A stretch of 64,000 nt of DNA from Strigops habroptila (GCF_004027225.2 NC_044277.2:96345552-96409551); one strand, 5' to 3'. Shown: positions 25,880-39,592, counted from the stretch's first letter. The notes: a model not told the origin generated them from the sequence alone. Numbers and translations are program-made.

Positions 25880-26510
25880 GCACTAATATACATAGCATAG
25901 AGAATAAACATAGTGAATTAGAGATCTGTGTGCAGCTGCAGGCCTAATTCTGTTGGAATCACAGAGACATGGTGGGATTGCTTACAGGTTATTCCTGTTG
26001 ACAGCAGGTTGAGAGAGGTGCTCCTTCCCCTCTGCTCAGCATGGTGAGGTCACACCTGGAGTCCTGTGTCCAGTTCTGGGCTATCCTGGGCATACCGGAT
26101 AAAGTTCAGTGAAGAGCCATGAAGATGATTAAGGGATGGGAGCAACTCTCCTGCAAGGAGGGCTGAGAGTTGAGACTTTTCAGCCTGGAAAACAAAAAGC
26201 TCAGGGGAGGGTTTTATCAGTGTGTATCAATCTCTGAAAGGAGGATGCAAAGAGGATGAAGCCAGCCTCTTTTCAGTGGACCCCAGTGGTCGGACAAAAG
26301 GCCATGGCCACAAAGTGAAACACAGGAGGTTCCCTTTGAACATCAGCAAACACTTCAAGGTGACTAAGCACTGTCACAGGATGGACAAGGTGGCTGTTGA
26401 ATACCCATCCTTGGAGATATTCACAAGCCATCCTGACAGACATAGTTCTGGGAAGCCTACTCCTGCTTGAGAAGGAAGGATAGACCAGATGACCTCCAGA
26501 AGTGATTTGA
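25880..26510 (+). repeat. CR1 LINE with internal deletion
   Basis: The 5' part (25880-25985) reads like the CR1 ORF2 endonuclease start (gttggaatcacagagacatgg, cf. GITETWWD). It jumps directly to the ORF2 C-terminal and 3' UTR region (catgaagatgattaagggatg through gaccagatgacctccag). Most of ORF2 is missing between. Confidence 0.8.
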
Positions 26511-27781
26511 CTTTGGTGTTGGCCATCAGGATGAGGTCTTACAGTAAGTTGTTGACATCTGGAGTCCTTTACTGGTAGGAATACTATATTCATGCTGACT
26601 GTTTCTTCTTCCTCTCCCTCTTCTTCCTCTCCCCTAAGACATATTTCCTTTAACTTTAGGACTTTTAAAAATTTTAAATAAAATCCAGGACATAAAAGAA
26701 TGAAGCTAAGGTATAAACTAAAACTAAGATCTATTCAGAAAAAAAAGCCATCACATATTAATCTGAAATGTCCAAATAATAGAGGTGGAAGAACAGAAGT
26801 TCCTGATCTCATGAAGTTTAACACACAGACATCTGTCATTGGAAAACTGTCAGTCAAGGAAGGCCACTGTGTGTGATGATCTCAGCATGATGGCTACATG
26901 TGCTGTAGAAGACATATTTCTTATCCACCAAACTTCACTTCTGAAGTGTCAACACTCCATGATACTGGGAGGTAACTTTATTTGCCAACACAGATCAGCA
27001 GTGTCACAAAGATCTTTGAAATAGATTTCTCTTTCCTCTTCAAATCTCTGTTACCCAGGAGCTCAGCTGCCATTATATTACTGAGAGAAAAATCAAGGCA
27101 TCCAACTTTTTTAAAACTGGGATAATATTTTAATGATTAGGATAACTAACTATATCTCAAACCAGAAAAAAAAAACCCAAAGCATTTTCAAATAATTTTT
27201 AAAACAGTCTCTTGGCAAATTATTTAACAAAAAAAAAGGAAAAAGTCCATATCATCTATTATTAAGATTAAATGGACATAAATAAATAAATACTTTCAAA
27301 GTAGAAGCCACTTTGAATAAAAATGCCAATTTTTATGTCTTAAGTTTCACCTTTCAGTCTACAGAATGGAATTTTTTTCTTCAAGAATAATATTCCTTGA
27401 GATTAGCATCTGCCAAAGAACTTCTTTAAAAATAAGGACAGTACGTGACCACCTTAGTCTGGCACCATGTTTTTGCAAATAAATGCATTCTTCACTCTTT
27501 TCCAAGTATGTCTGTTTCTGCTTCATCAGTGTATTTTTGGAAAATGCTTTCCAAGTGGCAGACTACTTTCATGCAATTTTGTGAACTGTTCCCCCTCTCT
27601 TCTCAAAATACAGTAAATTCTGCTTTCCACATTACCTATCCTCCTATTACCACTTGTGATTTTTCTTCTTCTGATCACTTTCTGGCTGAGACTTCTGGAA
27701 TGCCTGTTTAGGTAGAGCAAGGCAGCAGAGGTTGAAAACTAAACTTGCTCACAGGTTTCACACCAGGTTTCAGCATTAAGT

Positions 27782-27885
27782 TTCTCCACTGGTTATCACT
27801 AGTTAGAATGTCTACATGAATGTTCCAGATCTGCCTACAGAACATGAGGCCTTGGTCCTGGGACTGCTACAAAGCCTGCCAGTGA
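27782..27885 (+). repeat. Direct duplication, copy 1
   Basis: tatcactagttagaatgtct and acatgaatgttccagatctg recur 670 bp downstream at 28452-28555 with scattered substitutions. Confidence 0.7.
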
Positions 27886-28451
27886 GCCTGCTAATTCAGG
27901 GAGCAGGGGTAAAAAAAGCTAGGCGTTTAAGTACCACAAAAAGGAAATACACAATAATAGCAGAACAGAAAATGTGTTTATGCTGCCTGTGGCTGTTACA
28001 GGATAGCAACCACCCACAGTTATGAGACAGAAATAAACACATTACCCATGTGCTTGACAATTTCTCTCAAATTTAAAATACAGTTAGTTATACCTTTTAA
28101 AAAGAAGATGTGGGCAAGCTTTGAGCAACAACATGATTCACATGTTGTAAGTCCAACTTTTTTTCATTATTTTTATTTTGGGAAGAGTTGTTTGGCACAC
28201 AAACACACCCAATAATGCTTTACAAAAATTGATTTGAAACGAAAAAGCTCTGCTCCACAACTTAAATACATGCCTTCTGACACACTGGCAAGGATTGTTC
28301 AACACTTCTGGAAGAATTCACACAGATCAATTCAAAGTTTAAAAATAGAGATGATTTTTATTAAATTAATAAGTATTTCCAGGGGGGAGAGGGGGAAGTA
28401 AAAAAAAAGAAAGTAAAAAAAAAAAGTAGACGTGTTATTTATATGCCCAAA

Positions 28452-28555
28452 ATCTCTGCTAACTATCACTAGTTAGACTGTTTACATGAATGTACCACAT
28501 CTGCTTACAGAACACGATGCCTTAGCCCTGGAGCTACAACTCTGCCAGTTACCTA
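28452..28555 (+). repeat. Direct duplication, copy 2
   Basis: tatcactagttagactgttt, acatgaatgtaccacatctg and tacagaacacgatgcctta match copy 1 at 27782. The homology fades on both sides, and the 570 bp between the copies shows no obvious element. Confidence 0.7.
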
Positions 28556-29764
28556 GACTGCTTGCATTTTTTTCTTTTTTCAAACACAGCCCCCAGAGCC
28601 AACCCCAGTAACCTGTGTTCCTTAGGCCATCCTCACTCATTTTAAGCTTTCCATATAACACAGCCTAAGGCAGACAACCTGGGTAGTAGCTAATTAATCA
28701 AAGCTTAGCAAAATCGAAATCATTTAAGGGCATGAGCCAACACCACGAATGCTGAGCACTTCAACAAGCACTTCTCCTTGGCACACACAGACCACATCCC
28801 TAAAGCCTTCTAGAAACTGTCAGCTATCAGACGGAAAAAAAACCCTCAAACATTGTAATTCGCTTTCAGTGTTTCCTTTTTATCAGTTTTAATTTAACAT
28901 CCTTCAAGTTTCCACTTGTGTTTACATGACAGGACTGAATTAACAGAACATGTGAAATAAGCCTAACATACAGTTAGACCTGCTAGCATGGTGCCCTCTG
29001 ATACTGTGATACCTGCTACTGTGGTGTAAATAGGGTGCTAGTATATTAACACTGTCAGCCACACCTCAAGACATCAAACATTAATTCCTCACCTATAAGG
29101 CATTTAAAGAAAATCCAACCTTTTCATATGATTGCCTAGCCAAACCAGCTGACAACACTTCTGTTTTTACCATCTCTGAAGCGTATTTATAGACCTTTTA
29201 ACTTGGGTTTCAAGGTTTTCTTTTCATCTTTCTCAGCCTGAGCAGCCGCAAACCTCAGATCTTCTAGAACAATTATGGAAAACCCACTTCTGTGATGCAC
29301 TTGTAACACAAAAACACCAACAAAAAGAAAAGAAAAAAGAGCCTTTAAATTATATGCTTTGCAAAGAGGAAGTCAAAGAAGAAAAAATATATAAGAAAAA
29401 GATATATTTTTGTACATGGTACTTTTACATCAGTCAGGATCATGCACAAGAGGTATGCACTGTAGAGCAATACCTAGAGGAATAGAGAAGAGGTATTTCT
29501 CTTTCTGTCTTCCAAGATTGAAGGAAATCTCAACCTTTTAAAAAATTAAATAGCAGTTTAAAGTGATATTCGTAACAAACAATCAAACAAACACTGCAGG
29601 ATAGATTTTCAAGAAAGGCTAAAGCTAAGTTTCTGAATGTTAGTTGTAAGAGAAAGGAGGAGAAGCAGATCTCAGAGTACGGATTTTCCAAAAATAAAGC
29701 ATGGCAGTTATTCACCATTTCTCTCAACCTCTCTGTGTTTTTGACTCAGATTGTCCAGAACAGT

Positions 29765-29820
29765 TCAAAACAAACAAAACAAAACCAAACAAAACCAAAA
29801 CAAAAAAGCCCAAAACAAAT
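29765..29820 (+). repeat. A-rich CAAAA simple repeat
   Basis: aaaacaaacaaaacaaaacc and similar units. Confidence 0.85.
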
Positions 29821-31065
29821 TATAAAACCCACAAGACTTACTTAACAATCACATTTGCTACCTAGAGCAACAAAATGTTAGTTTTCCAGAATTTCATCCT
29901 TCTCAGTCCTGCATGCACAGCTTCTACGTTTTCTTGAGTATTGCAAAAAAACCTGAACAGTACATATCAACCAGTTACAACTGCAATGGCAATGACAGTA
30001 GTGTGGGATGATAGCAGTCTATAAGTAGGATCTTACAAGAGTAGTGAAGGATTTACTTTGAGACAAGTTTGATAGCTGGTAATACACCAGCAAAGAAAAA
30101 AATCTTGGTTGGATTTTTGGCTCACAGGTGAACTTGCAAAAAGCAGAAAAAACCTACATTTTTAATTTAAAACCAAGAGCATTTAGTAAGGTGTGACCAA
30201 TATGCAATTGATAGAGACCCTATGAAGATTTATTATGTCCTTTCACAAATCAAGGCTATATGCTGATCATACAGCTTCTGCTATGTTACTCAGGAATTTT
30301 CTCTTCTTTCCTGTAGAAGTGCTAGAAACAGCAGGAGAACAGGCACTGAATAAGTCAATTCCTGTCTACAGTAGCTACTGCTGCAGAGCACAGGGATTGT
30401 TTCAATTAAGGTTTGTGTTTACAGAGGTGACTTCTCAAGAAATACCTGTTGTTTATACTAGCCCCAATGCTAACATATATAAAAATGGGATTTTACAAGC
30501 CTTTGTTTGCACATCTGGATGGTAGTTGTACTAATAAAGAAACTAGTGTTTCCTTGGCTCCAAGAAAGTGTAAACAAAGGAGAAATGGAAAAAAACAAGT
30601 AAGATTAACAGAAGGTTCTTTTAGCACAGAATCACTTTAGCTTTCCTGCAGCATTATAATCCAATGCAGATGTTCATTTGCCTCATTCTTGGCAGCTGTG
30701 TTAGATGAACTTCCTCTCCTCAGTAACATTTTCTCAGGGATTTATGATCCCTTTGTTAGTCTGCCCTTAACTTGATCATTCCTTTCATGAGACAATAAAA
30801 CCCAAAATGGTGAGAAATCAAACCAAATATATGAAAAAAAATACAAGACAATAATAACGCTACATAAAAGTAAACATAATATTTAGGTGATTAAAGTACA
30901 ACAATGATCTCTGCTTTTGTTTTATAATTTCTGATGGTGGTAATGGCTCTTATTTATTAAGTCAAAACAAACCAAGTAATTATGTAAGAATATAAGAGAG
31001 AAGGAGCAGTAGTAATAAACATAAGGGCATGGACAAGATTTACGTTTAGCAATAAATTTGTACAA

Positions 31066-31277
31066 ATCATAGAACGGGTTGGGTTGGAAAGGACCTTAAG
31101 GTCATCTAGTTCCAACCCTCCTGCCACAAGCAGGAACACCTTGCACTAGACCATGTCACCCAAGGCCCTGTCCAGCCTGGCCTTGAACACTGCCAGGGAT
31201 GGAGCATTTACCACTTTGGGCAACCTGTTCCAATGCCTCACCACCCTCACAGTAAAGAATTTCTTCCTTGTATCTAA
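31066..31277 (-). repeat. CR1 LINE 3' fragment
   Basis: atcatagaacgggttgggttg, tccaaccctcctgccacaag, ggccctgtccagcctggcc and ctcacagtaaagaatttctt match the CR1 3' UTR in antisense. Closely related to the copy at 2569. Confidence 0.92.
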
Positions 31278-31581
31278 AATGTGCTCTAAATCAGTATCAA
31301 ATGAGCTCTATCAGATTTTTTTAAAAATACCCTAATACATTAAGCTTTCAGATAAATGACTTCTACTCACAACATGCGTATACCTAGACAAAGAAAGGTA
31401 ATTAGGGTCTGCTCACCTCTAAATTCAATGTGTAACACTGAAGCCTCACCTATTGCTAAGAAGCAGGTTCTGATAATATGAATATGGAGGACCTGCCAGT
31501 ACTGACAAGTTCTTTAGCATTCAAGCTGTTGTTCTTTTAATTTAAATCCTTCCATCAGTTTGATGCAAAAAAGTAGCAGAC

Positions 31582-32065
31582 TGTCAGGGCCTTGAGTGCA
31601 CCAACTGACTGCTCTAAGCAGCCTCACCAGGAACCTTTACTCACACTGTTTGCCTGTTGTGCCAAGAACTCTACCAAAGATCAGTCCTGGGGTTTCAGTA
31701 CCTGAGGTAGTTGCAAGTGTGCCTATCTGTGGTCCTGTCTCTGGTACTACCTCCTGGATGGGCTTTAGATCTATGTTGCAGTTAGTTTGTCTCCAGGGTG
31801 GACCCAGGACCTGCATTGTAGTCTTATCACCAGCCCTGACTCCATTTGTTTGTGACTAAACTACCTCAATAGATGCTGGATGTGACTGCTTTGCCTTGTC
31901 TGAAACTGTCAACAGACCTTGTTACTAGCACCCTGCTTTGTTTGCTCAGCTCAGGTGCTGCGGGACAGTGTCCTGGTCAGCAAGATCTCTACCTGAGCTG
32001 CGATCACTCTCAGCTTGTGCCTCACCTTCCCTTACGGAGCAGTCAGTCCTAGCTGCTCTGTGACA
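31582..32065. mobile_element. Solo LTR of an endogenous retrovirus, with target duplication
   Basis: 484 bp that begin TGTCAGGGCC and end CTCTGTGACA, so it has the TG...CA ends of an LTR (TGTCA/TGACA). It is flanked by a perfect 5-bp direct repeat CAGAC (31577-31581 and 32066-32070). It is GC-richer than its surroundings. It shares its start (GTGCACCAA, AGCAGCCTCA) and several internal blocks with the copy at 42326. No gag, pol or env sequence is next to it. Confidence 0.75.
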
Positions 32066-32259
32066 CAGACTCCGAAAGACCTGTGGTATTGTATCACAAT
32101 TGTATCTCCATTAGTGCTAGCTGAAAATGCGTCTGTTATGAAAAAATTGCAGCTGTTAGGATAATTTAGGAAAATGCCTATTTTTATGAAATTCTGTTGG
32201 AGGAAAATGCAGTTAGGAATCATTAATTCTCCTTATTCTAAAACTGATTAAATCACATA

Positions 32260-32390
32260 TTAAAAACAAACAAAAAAAACCCCCAAGAAAAACACCCAAA
32301 ACCAAAACAAAACCAACAACAACAGAAAAAAAAAAAAGAAAAAAAGGAAAAAACCCCAAACCAACCAACCAACCAAAAAACACAAAGACT
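32260..32390 (+). repeat. A/C-rich simple repeat
   Basis: Runs of A mixed with C2 to C5 runs and (ACCA)n, for example aaccaaccaaccaacc. A pure poly(A) run of about 25 lies nearby at 32540-32564. Confidence 0.85.
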
Positions 32391-32620
32391 TTTTAAATCC
32401 TTTGATTTTCCGAAACTCTAAAGAGAAAACATTTTACATAAATGAGGTAGTAACAATAATCTCTATCATCAGTTTTTCTTGAAAACACCAACTTGAGTCC
32501 TGAAGCTCAGAATGCCATCTATTCCTTCTAAATAACTGGGGAAAAAAAAAAAAAAAAAAAAAAAAGAATTACTTCACATCACGACTACTCTAGGGGCTTA
32601 ATAACATGAATATCTGTATC

Positions 32621-33387
32621 TGTCAGGGGTTGCCAATCCAGCAGCCTGAGAGAGGTGAGGCTGTGGAAGCACCCTTTCCCAAGGTCCTGCCTGTAGTGAG
32701 GCTGAGCCTCACTGAGGGCTGAGCCTATAGTGGGGCTGTAGTGCCAACAGGCACACAAACACACATTATATGTAAGCACACATTGCTGGCCATACAGGTC
32801 AACACAGACAAAAATCACAGCACTTGCACAAACAGCACCTTTCTGTTCCCCCCATGACTGATTAGGATGGAAGCCCATTAGTGGACAATGTGTAGAGATA
32901 TATATATAATATGGTCCCCTCCTTAGACTCTCAAGTCTATCCAGCAGCTGTCCCCTGGATTCCTTTGAATCTCAGGTTGCTGGCACCTAGATATACAGTC
33001 CACCAGGGTACAGTCTCACTCTAGTTGCTGGTACTCAGACTTACGCATGCATACACACACATACGATCGATCGATCCATCCAGACACAATAGGAACAAGG
33101 CATGGCCAGAAAATTATACTGACCAGCCACCTGCTAACACATGACCAGTCCCTTTTTTATCCTTGTCCATCTATTTTCCCATGATTGGCGCCCCCCTCCC
33201 CCCCCAAATTATTGTGATCCCCCCACCTTTCTCCACCTTTACTTCTTCCTTTAAGCAATCACGAGATGCATCTGCCCAGCATCCAATAAGAAGTCCCACA
33301 CTGCTATAGTCAGTGACCTCCTGTGCCTGTCAGGTGGTCCTGAAGCCTCTCTCATTGACTCATGTTGGTGGGTTTCATGTCCCGACA
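32621..33387. mobile_element. LTR-like element, boundaries uncertain
   Basis: A GC-richer block starting TGTCAGGGGTTG and ending CCCGACA, with inverted TGTC/GACA ends. No target duplication is seen (gtatc / gtgat). A TGGCGCCC at 33186-33193, like a tRNA-Lys primer binding site, follows a CCCA at 33178-33181. So the LTR proper could instead be 32621-33181 followed by a scrap of internal sequence. It also contains an ATCG tetramer run near 33065 and C runs at 33189-33205. Confidence 0.35.
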
Positions 33388-36300
33388 GTGATTTGCACAC
33401 TATCCTGTGATGTCCTGGGATATGGCCAGGGTGCTCTGTTCCCCTGATTTGTTGTTGGAGTTGTTTTGCCTGTCAGGATTCAGTACTCCAGCTTACCTCT
33501 CAGGTCACATTGACCTTCCCAGGTCATTTTCTTGGAGAGTGATTACTTGTGCTAAACTTGGTTCTGAGCTACAGACATGCTGACATACCAGCATGTACTA
33601 TTTGTCCAGATGGTCTCTGCATGTTGGATTGCCTGCAGGGTGGAAGTTCTCACTGCCTTTCCCTCACTGTAGGCTAGAATTTAGGATTCTTTCAGATTAT
33701 AATTCTTTCAATTCTCACAAGACTGAGAGCAAAACCTTTGAAAATCTATGCTTCTCCATCAAGCTTGGCTGAAATTGCTGAAGTCATAATTCACTGCCAC
33801 ATAGATAGGAGAAAAAGTGTCAATAGAAGAAGTATAGAGGACAGAATGAAGGTATGGAAAAGAGAAAAATCAGATGGTTGGGCAAAGAGAAAGTACAGTA
33901 AGCTTCCTCTTCTAAAAAAAAAAATGGCTAAGAGCAAAAGGCATCCAGCTACTTCAGGTCTGAACGTAGAACCATTAGCCAACAGATGACAAACTGAGAG
34001 GGAGACATCAAACTAGCTAAAATATACAGAAAGGATGTGGCTGTGGAAAGACACATAGCATGACACGCACACAAAGGCAGGAGGATTGCATAAGTCTCAT
34101 TTCCTTTGGAGGTTCTGGGATATATTTGGAGTGTATTAAAGGATTTAATCCTGATTTTTAAAAAATCTTAATTGCAACATTATTTCACAAAATAACAACC
34201 AGCAACACATTTGGGTTCTTGCTACTCTGCCAGAATACAGTGTTCTGTGTCTTTGAAAGATCAGGAGGAGATCAGAGAGATTTATATACCCATTCCTCAG
34301 TATCCTATAATTAAAAACATGTCTATCTGAAACTCAAGACCATGGCCCACCACATCTGTATTTCTAGACTGTCAAGGCTTTTAATTATGCCACAGAAGTA
34401 ACTGTTAGAGTTGCCAGGACTTCTGATAACAGAGCTACTAAAGTACAGAGAAGCAAAAGAAACATTGATTTTTTTTTAATGTTTCCATGAGTAGTTGTCA
34501 TTGTCTCTGTGAAGCTATTGGGCAGTGCTTCACCTTCATTTTTTGATAAACAAGACATACATTTACCCTCAAACTCCGTCTCTGGGGTGACATTTTCCTG
34601 TTTTTTCACCATATCTCTGTCCATTTCTTCCCCACATATGTTTTCTGTACAAAAAATTTTACTTTTAACAGTTCTCTTATTTTTGTCCCATCTTCCTGGC
34701 ATGAGTCACTGAGCATCAGCTTCCTTCTTTGAAGCATTAGGATATAAAAGAATACTCCTGAAGGCCATTTGGTCCACAGTTTGGTGTCTACTGTTGTTTC
34801 AGACACGTGGCCAGCTAACTTGCTTTGTAGAGCAGCTGAGTTTCAGCAGCCTGAAGTATCTGGAGCAAAATTCAGATGACTATTTCCTCTATCATTATGT
34901 CTCTGAGAAGTCAAAGGGGTTAGCTCTGGATTAGTTTTGAGTTTACTCCGTGCAAGTTTCAGGATCATATACAAACAAGCCATAATGACAGTTTTGAAGC
35001 TCAGTTACTGTTTTATGCACAGCAGCTAGTATTTTCCTGATAATGATTAGAAGCAAAAGGAGGAAAAAAAAGAGGGTTCACCTGGAAAGGAAATCAGAGA
35101 TATTTTCTGGTTCCTTTGTAGGATTGGGTTGCCCCACTGCCACAAGTGCTGATGTTTCCCTCTGTAAAGGGATCACTTATAGATGTTTCAGTTCTGTAAA
35201 GAAAGAATCTTTGCAGCACCACTAAGGCAAAAGGAACTGGAACATTTTAGTCTGACTATATATAAAATGCAGACAGCTAAATATTAGTCACATAACTTTC
35301 TAAAAAGTTACCAATGCAGTTGGTAGCATAACCCAACCTCAAATAAGTCTGAAATGAGGAATCAGACATTTTCTTAAAGCTTTTCTCCCAAGATATTGTA
35401 AATTACTATTTTAAAATTTGTATGACTTGAGGAATTATGACATTGATGAATACATGTATAAGTAGCATAAGTATTGCAAGAAATGCCAACTGTAGTTGGC
35501 AATACAAATTAACACGAAAGCAAAGGATGAAAAAGGGAGTATGGGTCTGGAGTTCTGTCTGGGTTAAGGATACTGATGTACCAGGATTCAAACCTGGGCA
35601 CAAATTCCATTTGGTGCTGGGTGCTATGCCCTGTGGCACATCTCCACCTTTGTTGAACACTTATCCACTGTCTTCAATGGACAGCATTCTTTTGCACAAG
35701 CTGCTGCAAAAAGTACTTCTTCTAGGAGCTGTCCTCTAGATCTTGCAGTCAGATCAAAGCATATTTCCTAAGGAATAGTTGACAGAAGTGATTAGAAATG
35801 GCTGGAGTTTGTTACTAGCAAGTATCTCTAGACTCCAGAAGGACCATGGAGAACAAGAGCTCCTAGAAGTTCTCTGAAGATTCCAAATCTTCCTGTGAGA
35901 TCTAGGACACCTACAAGCAGAATGAGGAAACTGCTTCATAGATTGCTGCATCTGTTAGCTCCCCCCATTTTTTGCAGTCCTATAGGTCTGATTCCTCTAT
36001 CTGCTGTCTGAAACCTTACTGATTTTGCACTGGCTTTATTAAAATTCTGTTTCTACAGAGTAATTCCTATCTGATATATAGGCATGCAGCAGGAAAACAG
36101 GTGGAGCAGAAAAATGCTTTGAATGCAGAATATGGTAGAGTAATGCCTGTGGAGCAGGAGACGAAGGCTGAAAGTATGAGATCAAGGCTGACAGCGCATG
36201 GCATTACACCGTTATGCTAGAAATACAGCTTCCTTTGTAGACAATGTCTGATGCAGGATCCAGGCAACCAACACAGAATTTGAATGTAGTATAAGCAATG

Positions 36301-36420
36301 CCTGCACTCAAATGAAAATGTTTGACAAGAGTGGTTGTAGCTTTCTCAGTTGTAAGTCCATTCTGCTGTTGAATACAAACCAGACTTAAACAGGTTTCGG
36401 AGTGCGTGTTTAGCATTTTA

Positions 36421-36436
36421 GTAAAAAATTTTTTAC
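36421..36436. repeat. Perfect 16-bp palindrome
   Basis: GTAAAAAATTTTTTAC, low complexity, so modest significance. Confidence 0.8.
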
Positions 36437-39400
36437 AAACATCTTGTGTGGAACTATTGTGAATGTTTGTCTAGAGAAAGACTCGTTTATCGTTTCAATA
36501 TTTATATGTTCCTACATTCTTTGACCTTCAACACTAACAAGACCTGAAAGAGATGCATGATGATCTCCAGAATATAGAAATTACTGTCCGTATTTACTTT
36601 CCCTTTTTTTTTTTTGCTTCTGCAGTCAAGAATAATTCAGGTCCTAAGCAATTCCTTACACTTTATGAAACTGTTGTGCCACAGCATTAGAAAGGTATCC
36701 TTGTAGGTGAAATTTTAGAACTTGAAAATTGCCATGTCTGAATGCACTTGCTGAAAAGTAAAGGGTGACAGGAAAAACTTGAAAAATTTTATCATATATA
36801 AAATAAAAACTTCAATCTGCTCTACCCAGATTCCCATGTCACATTCCAAATACTGAACCTGAAAAAAAATTAGTTATTTTAATCATAAGATAGAAAATAA
36901 ATATACAAGCAATTAATTGTTGGAATCAAAATCTATATTCACTCTTACCTTGGGAATTTTTATTGTTGTCCCCAGAATACTAAATTTGGATGAATATCTC
37001 TATTTTACACTGGTATCTGATGCTTAAAGTATCAATCAAAGTAGGAGAACTCTTCAATCAGTTTTCCTGTCAGTGGAAAATCTGGTTGTGCCTCCCACCT
37101 CTTCATTATTGAAAGTCTTGATTCAAATAACCAAAACCATTACACTGTCTAAAACTAGTGAGCAAAAATTTTGTAGAGAAATTAAGATCTCCACATACAG
37201 CTGCCTTGTTACTCCACTGGGCAATGTGGAAGCACAATGAAATAGAAAGAGTACTATCAGGGCTAGGGCCATTGCAGTCTAGGCCTCAACAGTGAGAGCT
37301 ACAGGTAGCCCTAAGCGTCTTCTTTTACCTTGTGCGCAGGGTGGCTCTGGGAAAGAACATGGCTCTAGTGGCTTTTAATTTTTTTTGGCTGTTAACAAGA
37401 AGAGCACACAGATATGTATAAAACATCTGGTCATATTTCAGAAGCAGGTATTCAGAATCCCAATAAACTTCTAGTTTCATTTAAATAAGAGGAGAAGCTA
37501 AATTAACTTTTTGAAGCCTTCTGCAGGAAATAGATCCTGTGCTGGCAGAGGAATCACTTGCAGAGGATTCATGTACTTTCTACTCAAAAGCAAATGGTTG
37601 TGTGCTTTCATTACACCTTTTATTTTCAGTTAAGGAAAATAATAGCAAAAATATTCATACAGTTTAATGAGCACACATCTTGCAGGCAGGGCCTGTATCC
37701 TGGGAAAAACCAAGCTGTTGCATTGCTTGTCCCCACTGCCCTAAAACTTTTCATGTCCACTACCACCATCTACACTGGCAGCCCCACTGAGTTTTGGGAA
37801 CAGGATATGTACTAAGCCAGCAAAAAAACTGATCCAACAAAACAGTAGTTTCCCAAAGACTTAGCACCTGAAAACTCAGAGCAAGATCAGTCAGGTGGAA
37901 GGTAAGGGCAGGAATTCACAGCCAGGTGCAGCAGATGGGCAAGACCATGATAGTCAGCACTTAGTTTGGCTTCAATTGCTGTGAAACCAAAGCTTAGAAA
38001 TGAGATTTTCCAGCAGTACAAATCTGTCCATGCTTTTTCATCTGCTCTCAACTCATCTCACTTTTGTGAGCTCACTAAACTGGCAGAGTTATTCTGTCCA
38101 TTTCTTCTGCACTAGTTTTCTACCAAGTAAGTAAGGTCATTTGGCTTACTGCATGTAAGTTGAGAACCAACGCTGAGAAGAGGAATTTGCGTGGATGTAC
38201 AGCCAGAAGCAGCAGGAGAAGGAGGGAAAGATTGCTTACTTTCTTCATTTTGGTCAGTTTTGAACACCACAAGAAGCCAGTCATGCTATAAAAGTCTTAG
38301 CCCACATGTGAGAAAAAATGAAGAAAACAACACAAAATGTATTCAGATTTAAGCAGATTCTTCCAAACTAGTACTCCGTCTCACACTGCATATTTATGAA
38401 ATGAATAAGTGCAGTAAAATGGGTAATGGATTTTCAATTATTTCTTTTGCCCAGTAAATCTACTCACTGTCTTTGATTAGTGCAATAGATTTCACCCAGA
38501 ATTTACTCAAATGACTAGTTGTTTATCATCAGCAGTAAATACTCCGGTTTGTATCTTTCCTTAATTTAATTTGCAGGCACGGTTTTACTCGTGTACTCTT
38601 TTCCTGTACACAGGGAAATATTGATCCCGCTAGGTATAGTGATCACAGCTAATCTGTAGTGTGACCTTAACCCTAATTATACTTCCAATTTCAGACTGTT
38701 TTAGCTAAGACTTCCCTACTGGATTAGCATTAGCTCTTGTGAAATCAATTTGTTAATTTAATAATAGCATCTATATTTAAGAATCAGAGTACCGTGGGTT
38801 TGATGCTGGAGATTTAGGTAAATTTTATTCCTTTAACAGTCGTATAGATGTTTCTATGACAAAATTCTGACAGCTTAAAGCCATGAATAAAATGCTCAAA
38901 AGTTAGACCCATGAAAGCACGTGTACTAAGTATGTAGTTACCCAGGCCTGAAAACCTAGGCCACAGAGGCTTTTGTAGCCTGGAGTATGGGAAACCTACT
39001 ATGGTTCATTCAGTTCAGACAAAGATGGCTTGTGACTTCTCTGCAGGGAAGTTAGAATTGATTTTGCTACCACTCAAAGGATGAAGACACACAGGAAAGT
39101 TAAACTTGCTATAAGAAAGACTGGAAGAAATACAAGGGCATAGCTAGGATAGAGAACTGGGCTGAGAGGGTCTGGACTGATAATGCCAGTAGAGGGATGA
39201 GGAAATTTTCCAACAATTGCTGCTTCTGACAGCTGCTTTTTTCCTCAGTCAGTAGTAGCACAACCCAATCCTTCCCTCAACAGTAGCACCCAGACTGCCA
39301 GAGACAAAGCAGATAGCGAGGTCTTGGTCCTCCCTTCCAGTCCACTCCCTGTGGATACCTTGGTGTCTAAAGTAGACCCTGAAATCAGGGATTTGAACCT

Positions 39401-39507
39401 CAGTCATCCCAGCCAATGATGTTGGCTGTTCTTTCATGTTTTTCAGCTACATCTTGACCAGAACCATGCTGAAACTGAAAAGCTTTAGGAAAAAAAATCT
39501 TGTGTAC

Positions 39508-39592
39508 TTAAAAAAAAAAAAAAAAACCAACCAAAAAAAACCCCCCAAAAAACCCCAAAAACCAAACCAAAAATCCCCAAAACAACCAACAC
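39508..39592 (+). repeat. A/C-rich simple repeat with C4-A4-like units
   Basis: About 18 A, then ccaaccaaaaaaaacccccc, aaaaaaccccaaaaacc and similar. Opposite-strand G runs of 2 to 6 are separated by T runs. Confidence 0.85.

Noticed and set aside
34385..34702. 105-codon minus ORF
   Set aside because: No splice signals, family or conserved pattern that I can see.
35575..35620. tRNA-like T-arm on the minus strand (CCAGG TTTGAAT CCTGG)
   Set aside because: The B-box has a mismatch (TTT for TTC), and no anticodon arm with a 7-nt loop or pairing acceptor stem was found.
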